From an uncultured Bacteroides sp. (GTDB lineage: Bacteria > Bacteroidota > Bacteroidia > Bacteroidales > Bacteroidaceae): a DNA stretch of 64,000 nucleotides. Below the pieces are notes generated by a model. That model saw only the letters and a list, made by a program, of their open reading frames with translations, made no database searches and was not told the DNA's origin. This document shows positions 33,609 to 42,318 of this stretch, in pieces. Position 1 is the first letter of the stretch. Every line of letters begins with the position of its first letter. Position numbers and translations under genes: made by a program. Where the stretch lies: assembly GCA_949294185.1 (NCBI GenBank), contig CASFGA010000010.1, positions 62,001 through 126,000 of the forward strand, written 5' to 3'.

Positions 33609-34616
33609 ATGGTTAATTACAAAGATTTAGGTTTGGTAAACACAAGAGACATGTTTGCCAGAGCAATCAAAGGCGGATATGCTATCCCGGCTTTCAACTT
33701 CAATAACATGGAACAGTTGCAGGCTATCATCAAAGCATCTGTTGAAACCAAGTCTCCGGTAATTCTTCAGGTTTCTAAGGGTGCTCGCAACTATGCCAAT
33801 CAAACGCTGTTGCGCTACATGGCCGAAGGAGCCGTTGCATACGCTAAGGAATTAGGTTGCGAACATCCTGAAATCGTGTTGCACCTTGACCACGGAGATT
33901 CATTCGAACTCTGCAAATCTTGCGTAGACCTGGGCTTCTCTTCTGTAATGATTGACGGTTCTCACCTTCCTTACGAAGAAAACGTTGCCTTGACCAAGAA
34001 AGTAGTAGAATATGCTCATCAATATGATGTGACTGTTGAAGGTGAACTGGGTGTATTGGCCGGTGTAGAAGACGAAGTATGCGCAGAACATCACACTTAT
34101 ACAAATCCGGAAGAAGTTATTGACTTTGCTACCCGCACGGGCTGCGATTCATTGGCTATCTCTATCGGTACTTCTCACGGTGCCTACAAGTTCAAGCCCG
34201 AACAATGCCACGTTGATCCGGCTACAGGTCGTCTGGTTCCTCCTCCTTTGGCATTCGATGTATTGGACGGAGTAATGGAAAAACTTCCGGGATTCCCAAT
34301 CGTTCTTCACGGATCATCTTCAGTTCCTCAGGAATATGTTGACATGATCAACCAATACGGCGGTAAACTCGACGCTGCTATCGGTATTCCTGAAGAAGAG
34401 CTGCGCAAGGCTGCCAAGTCTGCTGTATGCAAAATCAATATTGACTCAGACTCTCGTCTGGCCATGACTGCCGCCGTACGTAAAGTATTCGTTGAAAAAC
34501 CGGCTGAATTCGACCCGCGTAAATATTTGGGCCCGGCTCGCGACGAAATGGAAAAGATGTACAAGCATAAAATCATCAACGTATTGGGTTCTGACAATAA
34601 ACTGGCTCAATGCTAA
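33609..34616 (+). CDS. fba: Class II fructose-bisphosphate aldolase
   Basis: 335 residues. Zinc ligands and active-site motifs are visible: VLHLDHGDSFELCKSC (catalytic Asp and zinc His), VEGELGVLAGVEDEV, SIGTSHGAYKFKP, and IVLHGSSSVPQEY. It cleaves fructose 1,6-bisphosphate into dihydroxyacetone phosphate and glyceraldehyde 3-phosphate in glycolysis. Codon choice differs from its neighbours, with strong bias toward C/T-ending optimal codons, fitting a very highly expressed gene. It has its own promoter and terminator. Confidence 0.97.
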   Translation: MVNYKDLGLVNTRDMFARAIKGGYAIPAFNFNNMEQLQAIIKASVETKSPVILQVSKGARNYANQTLLRYMAEGAVAYAKELGCEHPEIVLHLDHGDSFELCKSCVDLGFSSVMIDGSHLPYEENVALTKKVVEYAHQYDVTVEGELGVLAGVEDEVCAEHHTYTNPEEVIDFATRTGCDSLAISIGTSHGAYKFKPEQCHVDPATGRLVPPPLAFDVLDGVMEKLPGFPIVLHGSSSVPQEYVDMINQYGGKLDAAIGIPEEELRKAAKSAVCKINIDSDSRLAMTAAVRKVFVEKPAEFDPRKYLGPARDEMEKMYKHKIINVLGSDNKLAQC

Positions 34617-34639
34617 CAGACGATTTCTAAATAAAGAAA

Positions 34640-34670
34640 GGATGTCCTTAGGGGCATCCTTTTTTATTTT
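34640..34670 (+). terminator. Rho-independent terminator of fba
   Basis: GGATGTCC pairs with GGGCATCC (one G-T) around the loop TTAG, followed by TTTTTT. It lies 23 bases after the stop codon. Confidence 0.9.
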
Positions 34671-34720
34671 CCTCTTATATGCCTGTCTAAATGCGCTAAG
34701 TCCGTGACGGACTGCACTGG

Positions 34721-34858
34721 ATGATGGCTCACTATTTAGAGCCGCTGCCTATCAAACAGTTTTTGCTGACCTCTTCCGACCACGCGGATGTAGAGCTGTC
34801 TCCCTTGTATCAGAATCCATACTGGCCGCTTGTGGCAGACAGTCCGGCTGAGCAATAG
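34721..34858 (+). CDS. Small open frame of 45 codons, possibly a gene fragment
   Basis: ATG at 34721 to TAG at 34858 encodes a 45-residue peptide beginning MMAHYLEPLPIKQFLL and containing VELSPLYQNPYWPLV. It has a protein-like composition and no signal peptide. Its position upstream of a PUL enzyme, with no obvious ribosome-binding site, is compatible with either a short peptide gene or the remnant of a larger gene. I do not recognise it. Confidence 0.25.
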   Translation: MMAHYLEPLPIKQFLLTSSDHADVELSPLYQNPYWPLVADSPAEQ

Positions 34859-34926
34859 GTGCAAAAAACATTAACAATAAGTATTAGTTGCTAAATATTA
34901 TACATTAATCTTTTTTTGATAAGGTT

Positions 34927-34982
34927 CGAAGCAAAGAAATTGTGTACATTCATACGGATGCTTCACGGATTTCTTTGCTTCG
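34927..34982. repeat. 14-bp perfect inverted repeat in the GH2 leader
   Basis: CGAAGCAAAGAAAT at 34927-34940 pairs with ATTTCTTTGCTTCG at 34969-34982, loop 28 bases. If transcribed it folds into a stable stem 73 bases before the GH2 start, and could act as a leader structure. Confidence 0.55.
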
Positions 34983-35055
34983 CTGCCGAGAAAGAAAGAA
35001 GATTGCCACAATTTAAGCAGAAACGGATTAATCACCCCTATAAAAAAGGATATAT

Positions 35056-37641
35056 ATGAAACATCATTTCTTTATGATAAGCTGCCTGATGCTGCTTTGT
35101 ATTTGCAGCGCGGGATATGCCTATTCTCCGCGTGAAGTCATCAATCTGAACCGGGAATGGAAGTATATGCGCGGAGACTGCCGGGGAGCGGAGCAGACGG
35201 GATATGACGACAGCGGTTGGGAGCGTATCGGACTGCCCCATTCCTTCAGCATTCCGTACTTCATGTCGAGAGATTTCTACACGGGATACGGATGGTATCG
35301 CAAGCATGTCAACTTTACGGAAAAGAATCTCTCGGGAAAAATCTTTATGGAGTTCGACGGCGTGTTTCAGGAGGCGGAGATATTTGTAAACGGAAAGTTC
35401 GTCGACCGCCATCGCGGGGGATATACCGGATTTTCAGTCGACATAACGGAGGAGGCGCAGGCGGGAGACAATCTGATTGCGGTGCGGGTAAACAATTTAT
35501 GGCAGCCGACTCTTGCGCCGCGCGGCGGAGAACATGTATTCAGCGGGGGAATATACCGGAATGTCCGGTTGGTATTGAAGTCGTCCACCTACATCGACTG
35601 GTACGGAACGTTTGTCACGACATCCGGACTGGACACGAGCAACGGCGGATATGGGATTGTGAACGTTTCAACCGAGGTCAGGCATTCGGGAAACGATACT
35701 GACAACTTCCGTCTGGTATCCAATGTGCTGTCTCCCGACGGCCGGATTATCGCATCGGCCGAGAAAGAGATAGATATGAAGGGCAATACGGCTCAAACCG
35801 TAAGGCAGACGACGGAAAAGATTAAAAACCCTTGCCTGTGGCATCCGTCACATCCGGTATTGTATAAGCTGGAGAGTCTGCTTTTCAAAGGCGACAAACT
35901 GATAGACCGGGATGAAACTTCGTTCGGCTTCCGCTGGTTTGAGTGGACAAAAGACCACGGCTTCTTTCTGAACGGGGAACATCTGTATTTTAAAGGAGTA
36001 AACGTACATCAAGACCAAGCCGGATGGGGCGATGCCGTAACGGACGCCGCCGCGCGCCGCGATGTGGCTCTGGTTAAGGAAGCGGGATTCGACATGATTC
36101 GCGGTTCGCATTATCCGCATTCCCCGGCATTCGCGAAGGCGTGCGATGAAGAAGGCGTGCTTTTCTGGTCGGAAGCTCCCTTTTGGGCCACGGCCGGAGA
36201 AAAGAAAGACGGGTATTGGACGGCAAGCGCCTATCCCGTCCGGCAGGAAGACTGCGATGCTTTTGAAGAAAATGTCCTGCAACAATTGGAGGAGATGATA
36301 CGCATCCACCGAAACCATCCTTCCATCATTGCATGGAGCATGTGTAACGAACCTTTTTTCACCACACCGGAAACGATGGACGGAGTAAGGAAACTGCTGA
36401 AGCGGATGGTAGACTATACGCATCTGCTTGATCCGACTCGACCGGCCGGCATAGGCGGAGCACAGCGTCCGTTAGGAGAAGAACGGATTGATCTGATAGG
36501 CGACATCGTGGGATATAACGGCGACGGAGCCACTATCCTCGATTTCCAGCAGCCTCCCATACCGAGCATGGTGACGGAATACGGGAGCACAAACGCCGAC
36601 CGCCCGGGCGAATACATCCCGGGATGGGGAGACCTGGAGAAGAATGACGCATGGAAAGGCGTGGAGTGGCGGAGCGGACAGGCCATCTGGTGCGGGTTCG
36701 ACCACGGAAGCCTCTTTGGGGAAGGAATGGCCAAACTGGGCATAATCGACTATTTCCGCATCCCGAAGCGCTCCTGGTACTGGTACCGCAACGTTTATGC
36801 CGGTGTCAACCCTCCGGTATGGAGCGTATCGGGTACTCCGGCCAAACTGAGACTGGAAGCATCGCGATATACCGATATCAAGGCCGACGGTACAGACGAT
36901 GTTCATCTGACCGTGACAGTCCTCGACGAGGAAGGCAGGGAACTGAGCAATTCACCGGATGTAAAACTTACTCTGATATCGGGTCCGGGAGAGTTTCCTA
37001 CCGGTGGCAGCATCCTGTTCGAGGCGGGAAGCGACATCCGCATCATGGACGGAAAGGCAGCGATAGCCTTCCGCTCCTATTATGCAGGCGAGTCCGTCAT
37101 CGAAGCCACCTCACCGGGACTGGAGCCTGCCCGCATCAAGCTGACTTTTACCGGAGCACCGGCCTACAAAGAAGGGGTCACTCCGAAGGTGGCAGACCGT
37201 CCGTATGTTCCTTTCTCCTTGCAGAAAAAGGGGAAGATACAGAGCTTCGGGCTGAACAATCCCGCATTCGCGAGCAGTGCTGCTGACGGACACTCCACAG
37301 GATATGCTGCCGACGGCAAGTTTGATACGTGGTGGGAACCCGAAAGTTCTGACCGAAATGTCTATTGGACGCTTGATACGGAACGTTCCCTGATGCTGAG
37401 TGAAGTCAGCATCAGGTTCGCTTCTACAGACCGATACCAATATAAGGTGGAAGTGTCAGAAGACAACAAGAATTGGATGCTGGTCTCAGACAAGACAGGC
37501 AACAAGAATCCGGTCGGATCGGACAAGATAAAACCCGAAAAGACGGTGAAGATGCACTATCTTCGCCTCAGCTTCCCCCAGACCGGGAAATATGTAACGC
37601 CGAAGCTTGCCGAGGTGGAAATTCTGGGACAATTGGATTAA
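35056..37641 (+). CDS. GH2 family glycoside hydrolase (beta-galactosidase-like) with C-terminal discoidin domain
   Basis: 861 residues; signal peptide MKHHFFMISCLMLLCICSAGYA. Domains: GH2 sugar-binding jelly roll (about 25-185, LGRE-type REVINLNREWKYMRGD; GYGWYRKHV), immunoglobulin-like domain, TIM barrel with general acid Glu432 in WSMCNEPF and nucleophile Glu508 in VTEYGS, Ig-like/DUF4982-type region, then an F5/8 type C module near the C-terminus (about 730-858). It acts on exo beta-linked galactose, glucuronate or mannose; the exact linkage cannot be read. An AAAAAGGA ribosome-binding site precedes the ATG. It converges on GH31 and shares the PUL with GH115 and SusCD. Confidence 0.93.
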   Translation: MKHHFFMISCLMLLCICSAGYAYSPREVINLNREWKYMRGDCRGAEQTGYDDSGWERIGLPHSFSIPYFMSRDFYTGYGWYRKHVNFTEKNLSGKIFMEFDGVFQEAEIFVNGKFVDRHRGGYTGFSVDITEEAQAGDNLIAVRVNNLWQPTLAPRGGEHVFSGGIYRNVRLVLKSSTYIDWYGTFVTTSGLDTSNGGYGIVNVSTEVRHSGNDTDNFRLVSNVLSPDGRIIASAEKEIDMKGNTAQTVRQTTEKIKNPCLWHPSHPVLYKLESLLFKGDKLIDRDETSFGFRWFEWTKDHGFFLNGEHLYFKGVNVHQDQAGWGDAVTDAAARRDVALVKEAGFDMIRGSHYPHSPAFAKACDEEGVLFWSEAPFWATAGEKKDGYWTASAYPVRQEDCDAFEENVLQQLEEMIRIHRNHPSIIAWSMCNEPFFTTPETMDGVRKLLKRMVDYTHLLDPTRPAGIGGAQRPLGEERIDLIGDIVGYNGDGATILDFQQPPIPSMVTEYGSTNADRPGEYIPGWGDLEKNDAWKGVEWRSGQAIWCGFDHGSLFGEGMAKLGIIDYFRIPKRSWYWYRNVYAGVNPPVWSVSGTPAKLRLEASRYTDIKADGTDDVHLTVTVLDEEGRELSNSPDVKLTLISGPGEFPTGGSILFEAGSDIRIMDGKAAIAFRSYYAGESVIEATSPGLEPARIKLTFTGAPAYKEGVTPKVADRPYVPFSLQKKGKIQSFGLNNPAFASSAADGHSTGYAADGKFDTWWEPESSDRNVYWTLDTERSLMLSEVSIRFASTDRYQYKVEVSEDNKNWMLVSDKTGNKNPVGSDKIKPEKTVKMHYLRLSFPQTGKYVTPKLAEVEILGQLD

Positions 37642-37736
37642 GCAGGTTTGGACAGCATCCGCCTGCGCGATGATGCGGTCAGAACAGATTTTTGACCGTA
37701 ACAAGAATTTTCTCATGTCCGACGGACGGAACGGAC

Positions 37737-37788
37737 ACAGGAAAGAGTCTTGCTCTGGGATGCCCTCAAGAGCAAGACTCTTTCCTGT
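37737..37788. terminator. 20-bp perfect bidirectional terminator between GH2 and GH31
   Basis: A 20-bp perfect inverted repeat (left arm 37737-37756, right arm 37769-37788; core AGAGTCTTGCTCT) with a 12-base loop lies between two convergent genes and is followed by T-rich sequence on the plus side. Confidence 0.8.
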
Positions 37789-37790
37789 TT

Positions 37791-39410
37791 TCAGTCAATC
37801 TGCAAGCTGATGTCCTTGCCTTCCGCAACAATCAGCAGTTCTTTCCGTTCCGCATCATACTGCCAGTCGGCCGCATCCTTTACCGAGGACACGGCAGGCA
37901 TATTCCGCAATATAAAGGCATAGCGGGCATGACGGTCTGATTTCAACCGGAGTTCACCCTTAGCTTCATCAAAAGAGACCGTGCAGTCGTAATATTCCGT
38001 ACCATCGCCCTGCGGCAGATGAAGCGTGCGGGCGGAAAGGCCGTTCGGACAAATCAGGAAAGAGCGGCAGCCTTCCAGCTTTTCACAGCCGATGCCTGTT
38101 GTCCCCGACCGGATATCCATCGGGATGATTGCCCCCTTCCGGATGAACAGCGGGAACTCGTCCAACGGATACCGGCGTGAAATCCGGGTGTCTGGGGCAA
38201 AAGAGTCGCCCGTCCAGAAGTCAATCCAGGTTCCTTCAGACGGAAGGTGGAAGACCACCGGACCGGAACCGGCCGAAGTAATGGCTTTCGTAAAGATATA
38301 ATCGCCCACCTGGTGGCTTTCCTCACTGAAAGAAACATTCTTCAGGAGCGAACCTCCGTGCAGATGCGCGTCGACAACCGTAGAGAACAGATAAGGCACC
38401 AGTTCATCGTGCAATACCACGCAAAAGCGGTAGATATCCTCCACATCCTGTCCGTGAAACCAGGGCAGATGGTTGGTAAACGCTCCGTTTTCCCCGCCGT
38501 TGATCATGGCGGCCGTCATGCAGCCGAACTGGGCATAGCGGACAAATTCCTCCTTGCCGGCACGCCGCATGAAGAAGCCCGCCACTTCGCAGGCCGGCGA
38601 GGCATATCCGCGCAGAGCCGACCGGTAGATATTGTCGATTTGCAGCTTCAGGCCGCTCCAGTCTCCCGAGAAATCGCCGCACCATCCCAGATTCATCTTG
38701 TCCGGACTGGCGAAATAGCCTCCCTGATGGGAATAAGGACGCGCAATGATGATTCCTTCCGGATTCCGGGCCGTGGTATAGTCGTACATGGCATCGTAAT
38801 AATACGGGCGAAACTCGGCATTGCTCATCGTTCCCTTGCTGGTCTGGAGATAGTCTCCGAACCAAAACTCGCCCTGATCGACCTTCCATCCGTATACTCC
38901 GTCAACAAATACTTTGTCCAACTGCGTATGCCACCATTCCACGGCCTTCGGGTTGGTAAAGTCGATGTGAATGCCGTATCCCTTCCACCATTCGTGCGGT
39001 TCGCTGCCGTTTATCCCCAGTTTGTTGCTGCGCACATAGTCGTAAGCCTCGCACTGCTGCAGCGGAGTGTCCTTTCCTTTCTGGTTCACCACGCCGGTCA
39101 GCCACAGAATGACCTTTACATCCTTCCGCTTGAAGTAGGAAAGCATCCCTTCAGGGTCGGGATACCGCGCTTTGTCCCAGTTGAAGTCATTGTAGGCAGT
39201 CGACCACGGACTGTCGATGATGGTAGCTTCCACCGGAATGCCCCTTGACAAATATCCGTCGACCAGTTTCTTTGCTCCCGTTTCCGTGTTCAGGCTGTCT
39301 TCCCATACGATGTGCCTGAACGCCCATGCGGGCGTTATAGGAGGAGTCTGGGCATGAATCGCAGTCAGCATGCCCAGACCAAACAGACTTGCTATGACAA
39401 TCCTTTTCAT
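37791..39410 (-). CDS. GH31 family glycoside hydrolase, short form
   Basis: 539 residues; signal peptide MKRIVIASLFGLGMLTAIHA. The catalytic barrel starts almost at once (WAFRHIVWED), so the N-terminal beta-sandwich of larger GH31 enzymes is missing. Catalytic nucleophile Asp178 lies in GWKVDQGEFWF, and the acid/base Asp246 probably lies in GDFSGDWSGL. Other GH31 segments: EATIIDSPWS, VKVILWLTGVVN, and HDELVPYLFSTV; the C-terminal beta domain has FPLFIRKGAIIPM. GH31 enzymes act on alpha-glucosides, alpha-xylosides, alpha-galactosides or sulfoquinovosides; specificity is not assigned. Seven bases separate it from GH115, so they are co-transcribed. Confidence 0.92.
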   Translation of the reverse strand: MKRIVIASLFGLGMLTAIHAQTPPITPAWAFRHIVWEDSLNTETGAKKLVDGYLSRGIPVEATIIDSPWSTAYNDFNWDKARYPDPEGMLSYFKRKDVKVILWLTGVVNQKGKDTPLQQCEAYDYVRSNKLGINGSEPHEWWKGYGIHIDFTNPKAVEWWHTQLDKVFVDGVYGWKVDQGEFWFGDYLQTSKGTMSNAEFRPYYYDAMYDYTTARNPEGIIIARPYSHQGGYFASPDKMNLGWCGDFSGDWSGLKLQIDNIYRSALRGYASPACEVAGFFMRRAGKEEFVRYAQFGCMTAAMINGGENGAFTNHLPWFHGQDVEDIYRFCVVLHDELVPYLFSTVVDAHLHGGSLLKNVSFSEESHQVGDYIFTKAITSAGSGPVVFHLPSEGTWIDFWTGDSFAPDTRISRRYPLDEFPLFIRKGAIIPMDIRSGTTGIGCEKLEGCRSFLICPNGLSARTLHLPQGDGTEYYDCTVSFDEAKGELRLKSDRHARYAFILRNMPAVSSVKDAADWQYDAERKELLIVAEGKDISLQID

Positions 39411-39417
39411 GGCAAGA

Positions 39418-41991
39418 CTATTTCAGGATTCTTATATCAGGCCCCACATACGTTTGCTTCAGTCCGCCCCAGTCTGCGATAATGCGCTGTATCATCACGC
39501 CGGGGTCTCCGCAACTTAAAGTCAGCGTGTGCTTCTCGCGGCTGCGGTCGATCGGGAAAGTAAACGTTGCCTTGACTCCGTTTTGAAGCACATGGTCTTT
39601 CCATTCCTTCGAGTATTCCACCGGCACATTGTTCGTTACCTGCACAGGCTGCCCGTCAACCGACACGCCGAAGCGTGTACCTCTTCCCTTATAAATCGGG
39701 AAAACAGGCAGAGAATATACATGCAGTGTCACCGAATCGGCATCTATGGCCGGAAGCTCATATTCTATCTGCGGGGCAGACGGGGAAGTCGGGTCGGCCA
39801 ACGCTTCTGTAGCCTTGCCCAACTGGATGATATGCCAGTCGTATCCCAATCCTTTTACCAGACGCAGCGTGTGTCCGGACGCAGACTTCAGATTATATTT
39901 AGCCAGATCCACAAGCGTACAGCCGTCCAACGCCTCCTGCTCGGGACGGAGTGACAGGTCGACCGGCGTTTCACCCTTGCCATCGGTATAGGTTACCTGC
40001 GGCATCTCCTGATATTTAGCTACCCATCCCGGTGCCAACATCATCATATTGTTCCATTTTCCATCGAGCTGCGTGTTGTATCGACGGTTCAAAGCGGCAA
40101 TGCTGTCATAGGCAGCCTGCGACTGGCGGGCGGCCCAATTGGCTTTTTCCACTTGCCCGGCGGCAAGCATCTCGCGGTTGAGCTGCGCCATGAGGAACTT
40201 GCGGTTCATCTGATAAGAAGCCAAAGCCTGGTATCCCAGCACCTCAAAGAAGGCCGGACGGTATGCAGCAGGCAGTTCACCGTATAGCTGTGCTGCCTTG
40301 TCCGACAGACGCTGATAGTCATCCAGGCGGCGGAGCGCGTCATTATAGTTCTGGAAGGAGTATTCGGTAGAGGCCAGTTCCGTATATTCCGGCGTGTCCC
40401 ACTCGCGCTCCCATCCCATAAACTCCGGCTTGCGGCTCCAGGCCAGACGATAATACTCGTCAAGCATCCGTTGGAAACGGCTTTCATACTGGCTGCCGAA
40501 GATGCCGGCCATGAATGCCGCCTGATGACCGTTGATGGTATTCATATCATACCTGTCGATGTCCCATGCCATATCGAAATAAGTCTTGATGGCGAGTTCG
40601 GCCGGCTTGATGTCGCCCACGTTCAGCAGCCAGTAGCGGTCGGCTCCGGTATCGTATGCCTTCTTCAGCTCCTCGTACATCAGCACGGGAGGAGTGGTGC
40701 ATATCCAGAGATAATCGTGGGGAGCACCCAGATAGGAAGTGTGATAGTAGACACCTGCCCGCCCCTTGCGCTGCTGCTCCTGCGGATTGCTGAGGCGTTT
40801 CATATAGCCGTAGTTGTCGTCCACCCATACCAGTGTCACATCATCAGGCACCTTCAGTCCGCGTTCATAGATGTCCATCACCTCTTTGTAGGGAACAAAC
40901 TGCTGCGGGATAGAGTCGATGGGGTGATTGATATATTTGGCCAGGATGTTCCGTTGGTCGTCAAGCACCTCTTCTATCAGGCTTACTTCGCGTTCTTTAG
41001 GCACGCCCACCAGTCCGGCATCGTGAATGCCGCGCATGGCAAGGGTATAGAAGTTTTCGTAAGGGCCGTTTTCCGAGATACGCTTGTCGAGCACCTTGTT
41101 GATGCCGTCTTTGTTGGTCATATAGTTCCATTCGCCCATCGTTTCCTTATGCCACTCCGTCACGTTGTTGAAGAGCAAAGGTTCGCAGTGTGAAGAGGTC
41201 ATGACGATGCCATAGCTGTCGGCCACCACTTTGTTCTCAGGATATTTGTTGAATGCTCCTGAACTCGGATGCATGGCAGGAGCCAGCATGTTTCCCTTCA
41301 TGCGGAGAATCAGTTCGCACACCTTCGCATAGGTTTTCGGCCCGATGTCGCCCAGCTCCTTGTCGAAGGTCTTTGAAGCCCACGGCGTGATGCCCCATCC
41401 TTCGTCATTGATGAAGATGCCCCGATACTTGATGCTCGGAGCCTTTGACACATAATCAAGCGAACCGACAAACAGAGCACTCTGCTTCTTTACCGGAACA
41501 TCGGCCCACCAGTAAAGGGGAGAAACTCCCATTGCCTCTGACAAGGCAAACGCACCGTATGCCGCTCCGCGGCGGTCGCATCCTGCAATCACCAGCGCAC
41601 GGTCTATCCCTTCCGCCGGATTGTCAATCGTTTTTATGACATACTGCTCCCAACCGTGACGGATGGCGGACACATCCAGCTTTTTCTGCTCTACCAGTCC
41701 GTCGATGAACGGATTATGTCCCAACGTGCCGAGCACCACCACGCTTTTTCCTTTCGGCCGGACATCCGAAACGCTGCCTTTTACTCCCGTTACCCTCTGG
41801 ATATCTTCAGAAAACAAGGCGGCCACTTTTTTTACAACCTCAAAGTCCTTTGCGCTTACATAGACCGTAGCGGCCTGCCCGTCGGCACATAGACGGAAAT
41901 CAGACGGGCTTCCCAGGCGTTCGCTTATCTTTATCTGCGAGAAGGCCGACAGTCCGCAAAGGAGAAACAGAATAACAAATATCTTTTTCAT
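39418..41991 (-). CDS. GH115 family alpha-glucuronidase
   Basis: 857 residues from the ATG at 41991 (MKKIFVILFLLCGLSAFS signal peptide; the longer frame adds an implausible leader). GH115 hallmarks: RGAAYGAFALSEAMGVSPLYWWADVP, SIKYRGIFINDEGWGITPWA, RMKGNMLAPAMHPSSGAF, MTSSHCEPLLFNNVTEW, TLVWVDDNYGYMKRLS, and WLLNVGDIKPAELAI. The family removes (4-O-methyl-)glucuronic acid from xylan side chains or from arabinogalactan. A C-terminal Ig-like module (about 740-857) is usual. It follows SusD after an intergenic gap with terminator-like hairpins and has its own -7 box. Confidence 0.95.
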   Translation of the reverse strand: MKKIFVILFLLCGLSAFSQIKISERLGSPSDFRLCADGQAATVYVSAKDFEVVKKVAALFSEDIQRVTGVKGSVSDVRPKGKSVVVLGTLGHNPFIDGLVEQKKLDVSAIRHGWEQYVIKTIDNPAEGIDRALVIAGCDRRGAAYGAFALSEAMGVSPLYWWADVPVKKQSALFVGSLDYVSKAPSIKYRGIFINDEGWGITPWASKTFDKELGDIGPKTYAKVCELILRMKGNMLAPAMHPSSGAFNKYPENKVVADSYGIVMTSSHCEPLLFNNVTEWHKETMGEWNYMTNKDGINKVLDKRISENGPYENFYTLAMRGIHDAGLVGVPKEREVSLIEEVLDDQRNILAKYINHPIDSIPQQFVPYKEVMDIYERGLKVPDDVTLVWVDDNYGYMKRLSNPQEQQRKGRAGVYYHTSYLGAPHDYLWICTTPPVLMYEELKKAYDTGADRYWLLNVGDIKPAELAIKTYFDMAWDIDRYDMNTINGHQAAFMAGIFGSQYESRFQRMLDEYYRLAWSRKPEFMGWEREWDTPEYTELASTEYSFQNYNDALRRLDDYQRLSDKAAQLYGELPAAYRPAFFEVLGYQALASYQMNRKFLMAQLNREMLAAGQVEKANWAARQSQAAYDSIAALNRRYNTQLDGKWNNMMMLAPGWVAKYQEMPQVTYTDGKGETPVDLSLRPEQEALDGCTLVDLAKYNLKSASGHTLRLVKGLGYDWHIIQLGKATEALADPTSPSAPQIEYELPAIDADSVTLHVYSLPVFPIYKGRGTRFGVSVDGQPVQVTNNVPVEYSKEWKDHVLQNGVKATFTFPIDRSREKHTLTLSCGDPGVMIQRIIADWGGLKQTYVGPDIRILK

Positions 41992-42013
41992 GATTAAATT
42001 GGTTATATTGATA

Positions 42014-42021
42014 CAAATATA
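42014..42021 (-). promoter_or_regulatory. Putative -7 box for GH115-GH31
   Basis: TATATTTG on the minus strand matches TAnnTTTG, 22 bases upstream of the GH115 ATG. Together with the hairpins upstream this suggests that GH115-GH31 can be transcribed separately from susCD. Confidence 0.45.
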
Positions 42022-42146
42022 AAAGTATTTACTAACATTCGCTGCCATTTCATACAGAATGTTCGAAACGTTCTTCCTGCTTTTCAAGTCCTTTCATCAA
42101 GGCAAATTCCTCCGGCCTGCCGTTTGTCGGGTCACAGGCACTGTCA

Positions 42147-42196
42147 CAAATACGACCACGCCTGTTGGTCTGTATCTTTCGGCGTGGTCGTACTTG
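42147..42196 (-). terminator. Long stem-loop between SusD and GH115
   Basis: TACGACCACGCC at 42151-42162 pairs perfectly with GGCGTGGTCGTA at 42181-42192; the stem continues with ACAA/TTGT after one mismatch. Loop 18 bases. No T-run follows, so it may be a processing or stability element rather than a terminator. Confidence 0.5.
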
Positions 42197-42270
42197 TCAT
42201 TGTCACCAGACTTTCCCCCGTTTGATGATTGCCAAAAGTCTGTCTTCACCTGATGAAAAATTTATTTGAT

Positions 42271-42311
42271 GCCTTGAAGCCCACGCCCCGACAAGGCATA
42301 AGCTTCAAGGC
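42271..42311 (-). terminator. Terminator-like hairpin after susD
   Basis: GCCTTGAAGC pairs perfectly with GCTTCAAGGC around a 21-base loop, eight bases after the susD stop; on the minus strand it is followed by ATCAAATAAATTTTT. This fits partial termination at the end of susCD. The rest of 41992-42318 holds only the second hairpin and the GH115 promoter. Confidence 0.6.
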
Positions 42312-42318
42312 GCAGGAT

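Larger units (their letters stand above)
34671..35055. other. Intergenic region upstream of GH2
   Basis: Apart from a small open frame at 34721-34858, this region holds a 14-bp perfect inverted repeat (34927-34940 with 34969-34982; see its own entry) and a short AGTCCG/CGGACT hairpin near 34699. I found no promoter box matching the consensus convincingly. Confidence 0.35.
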
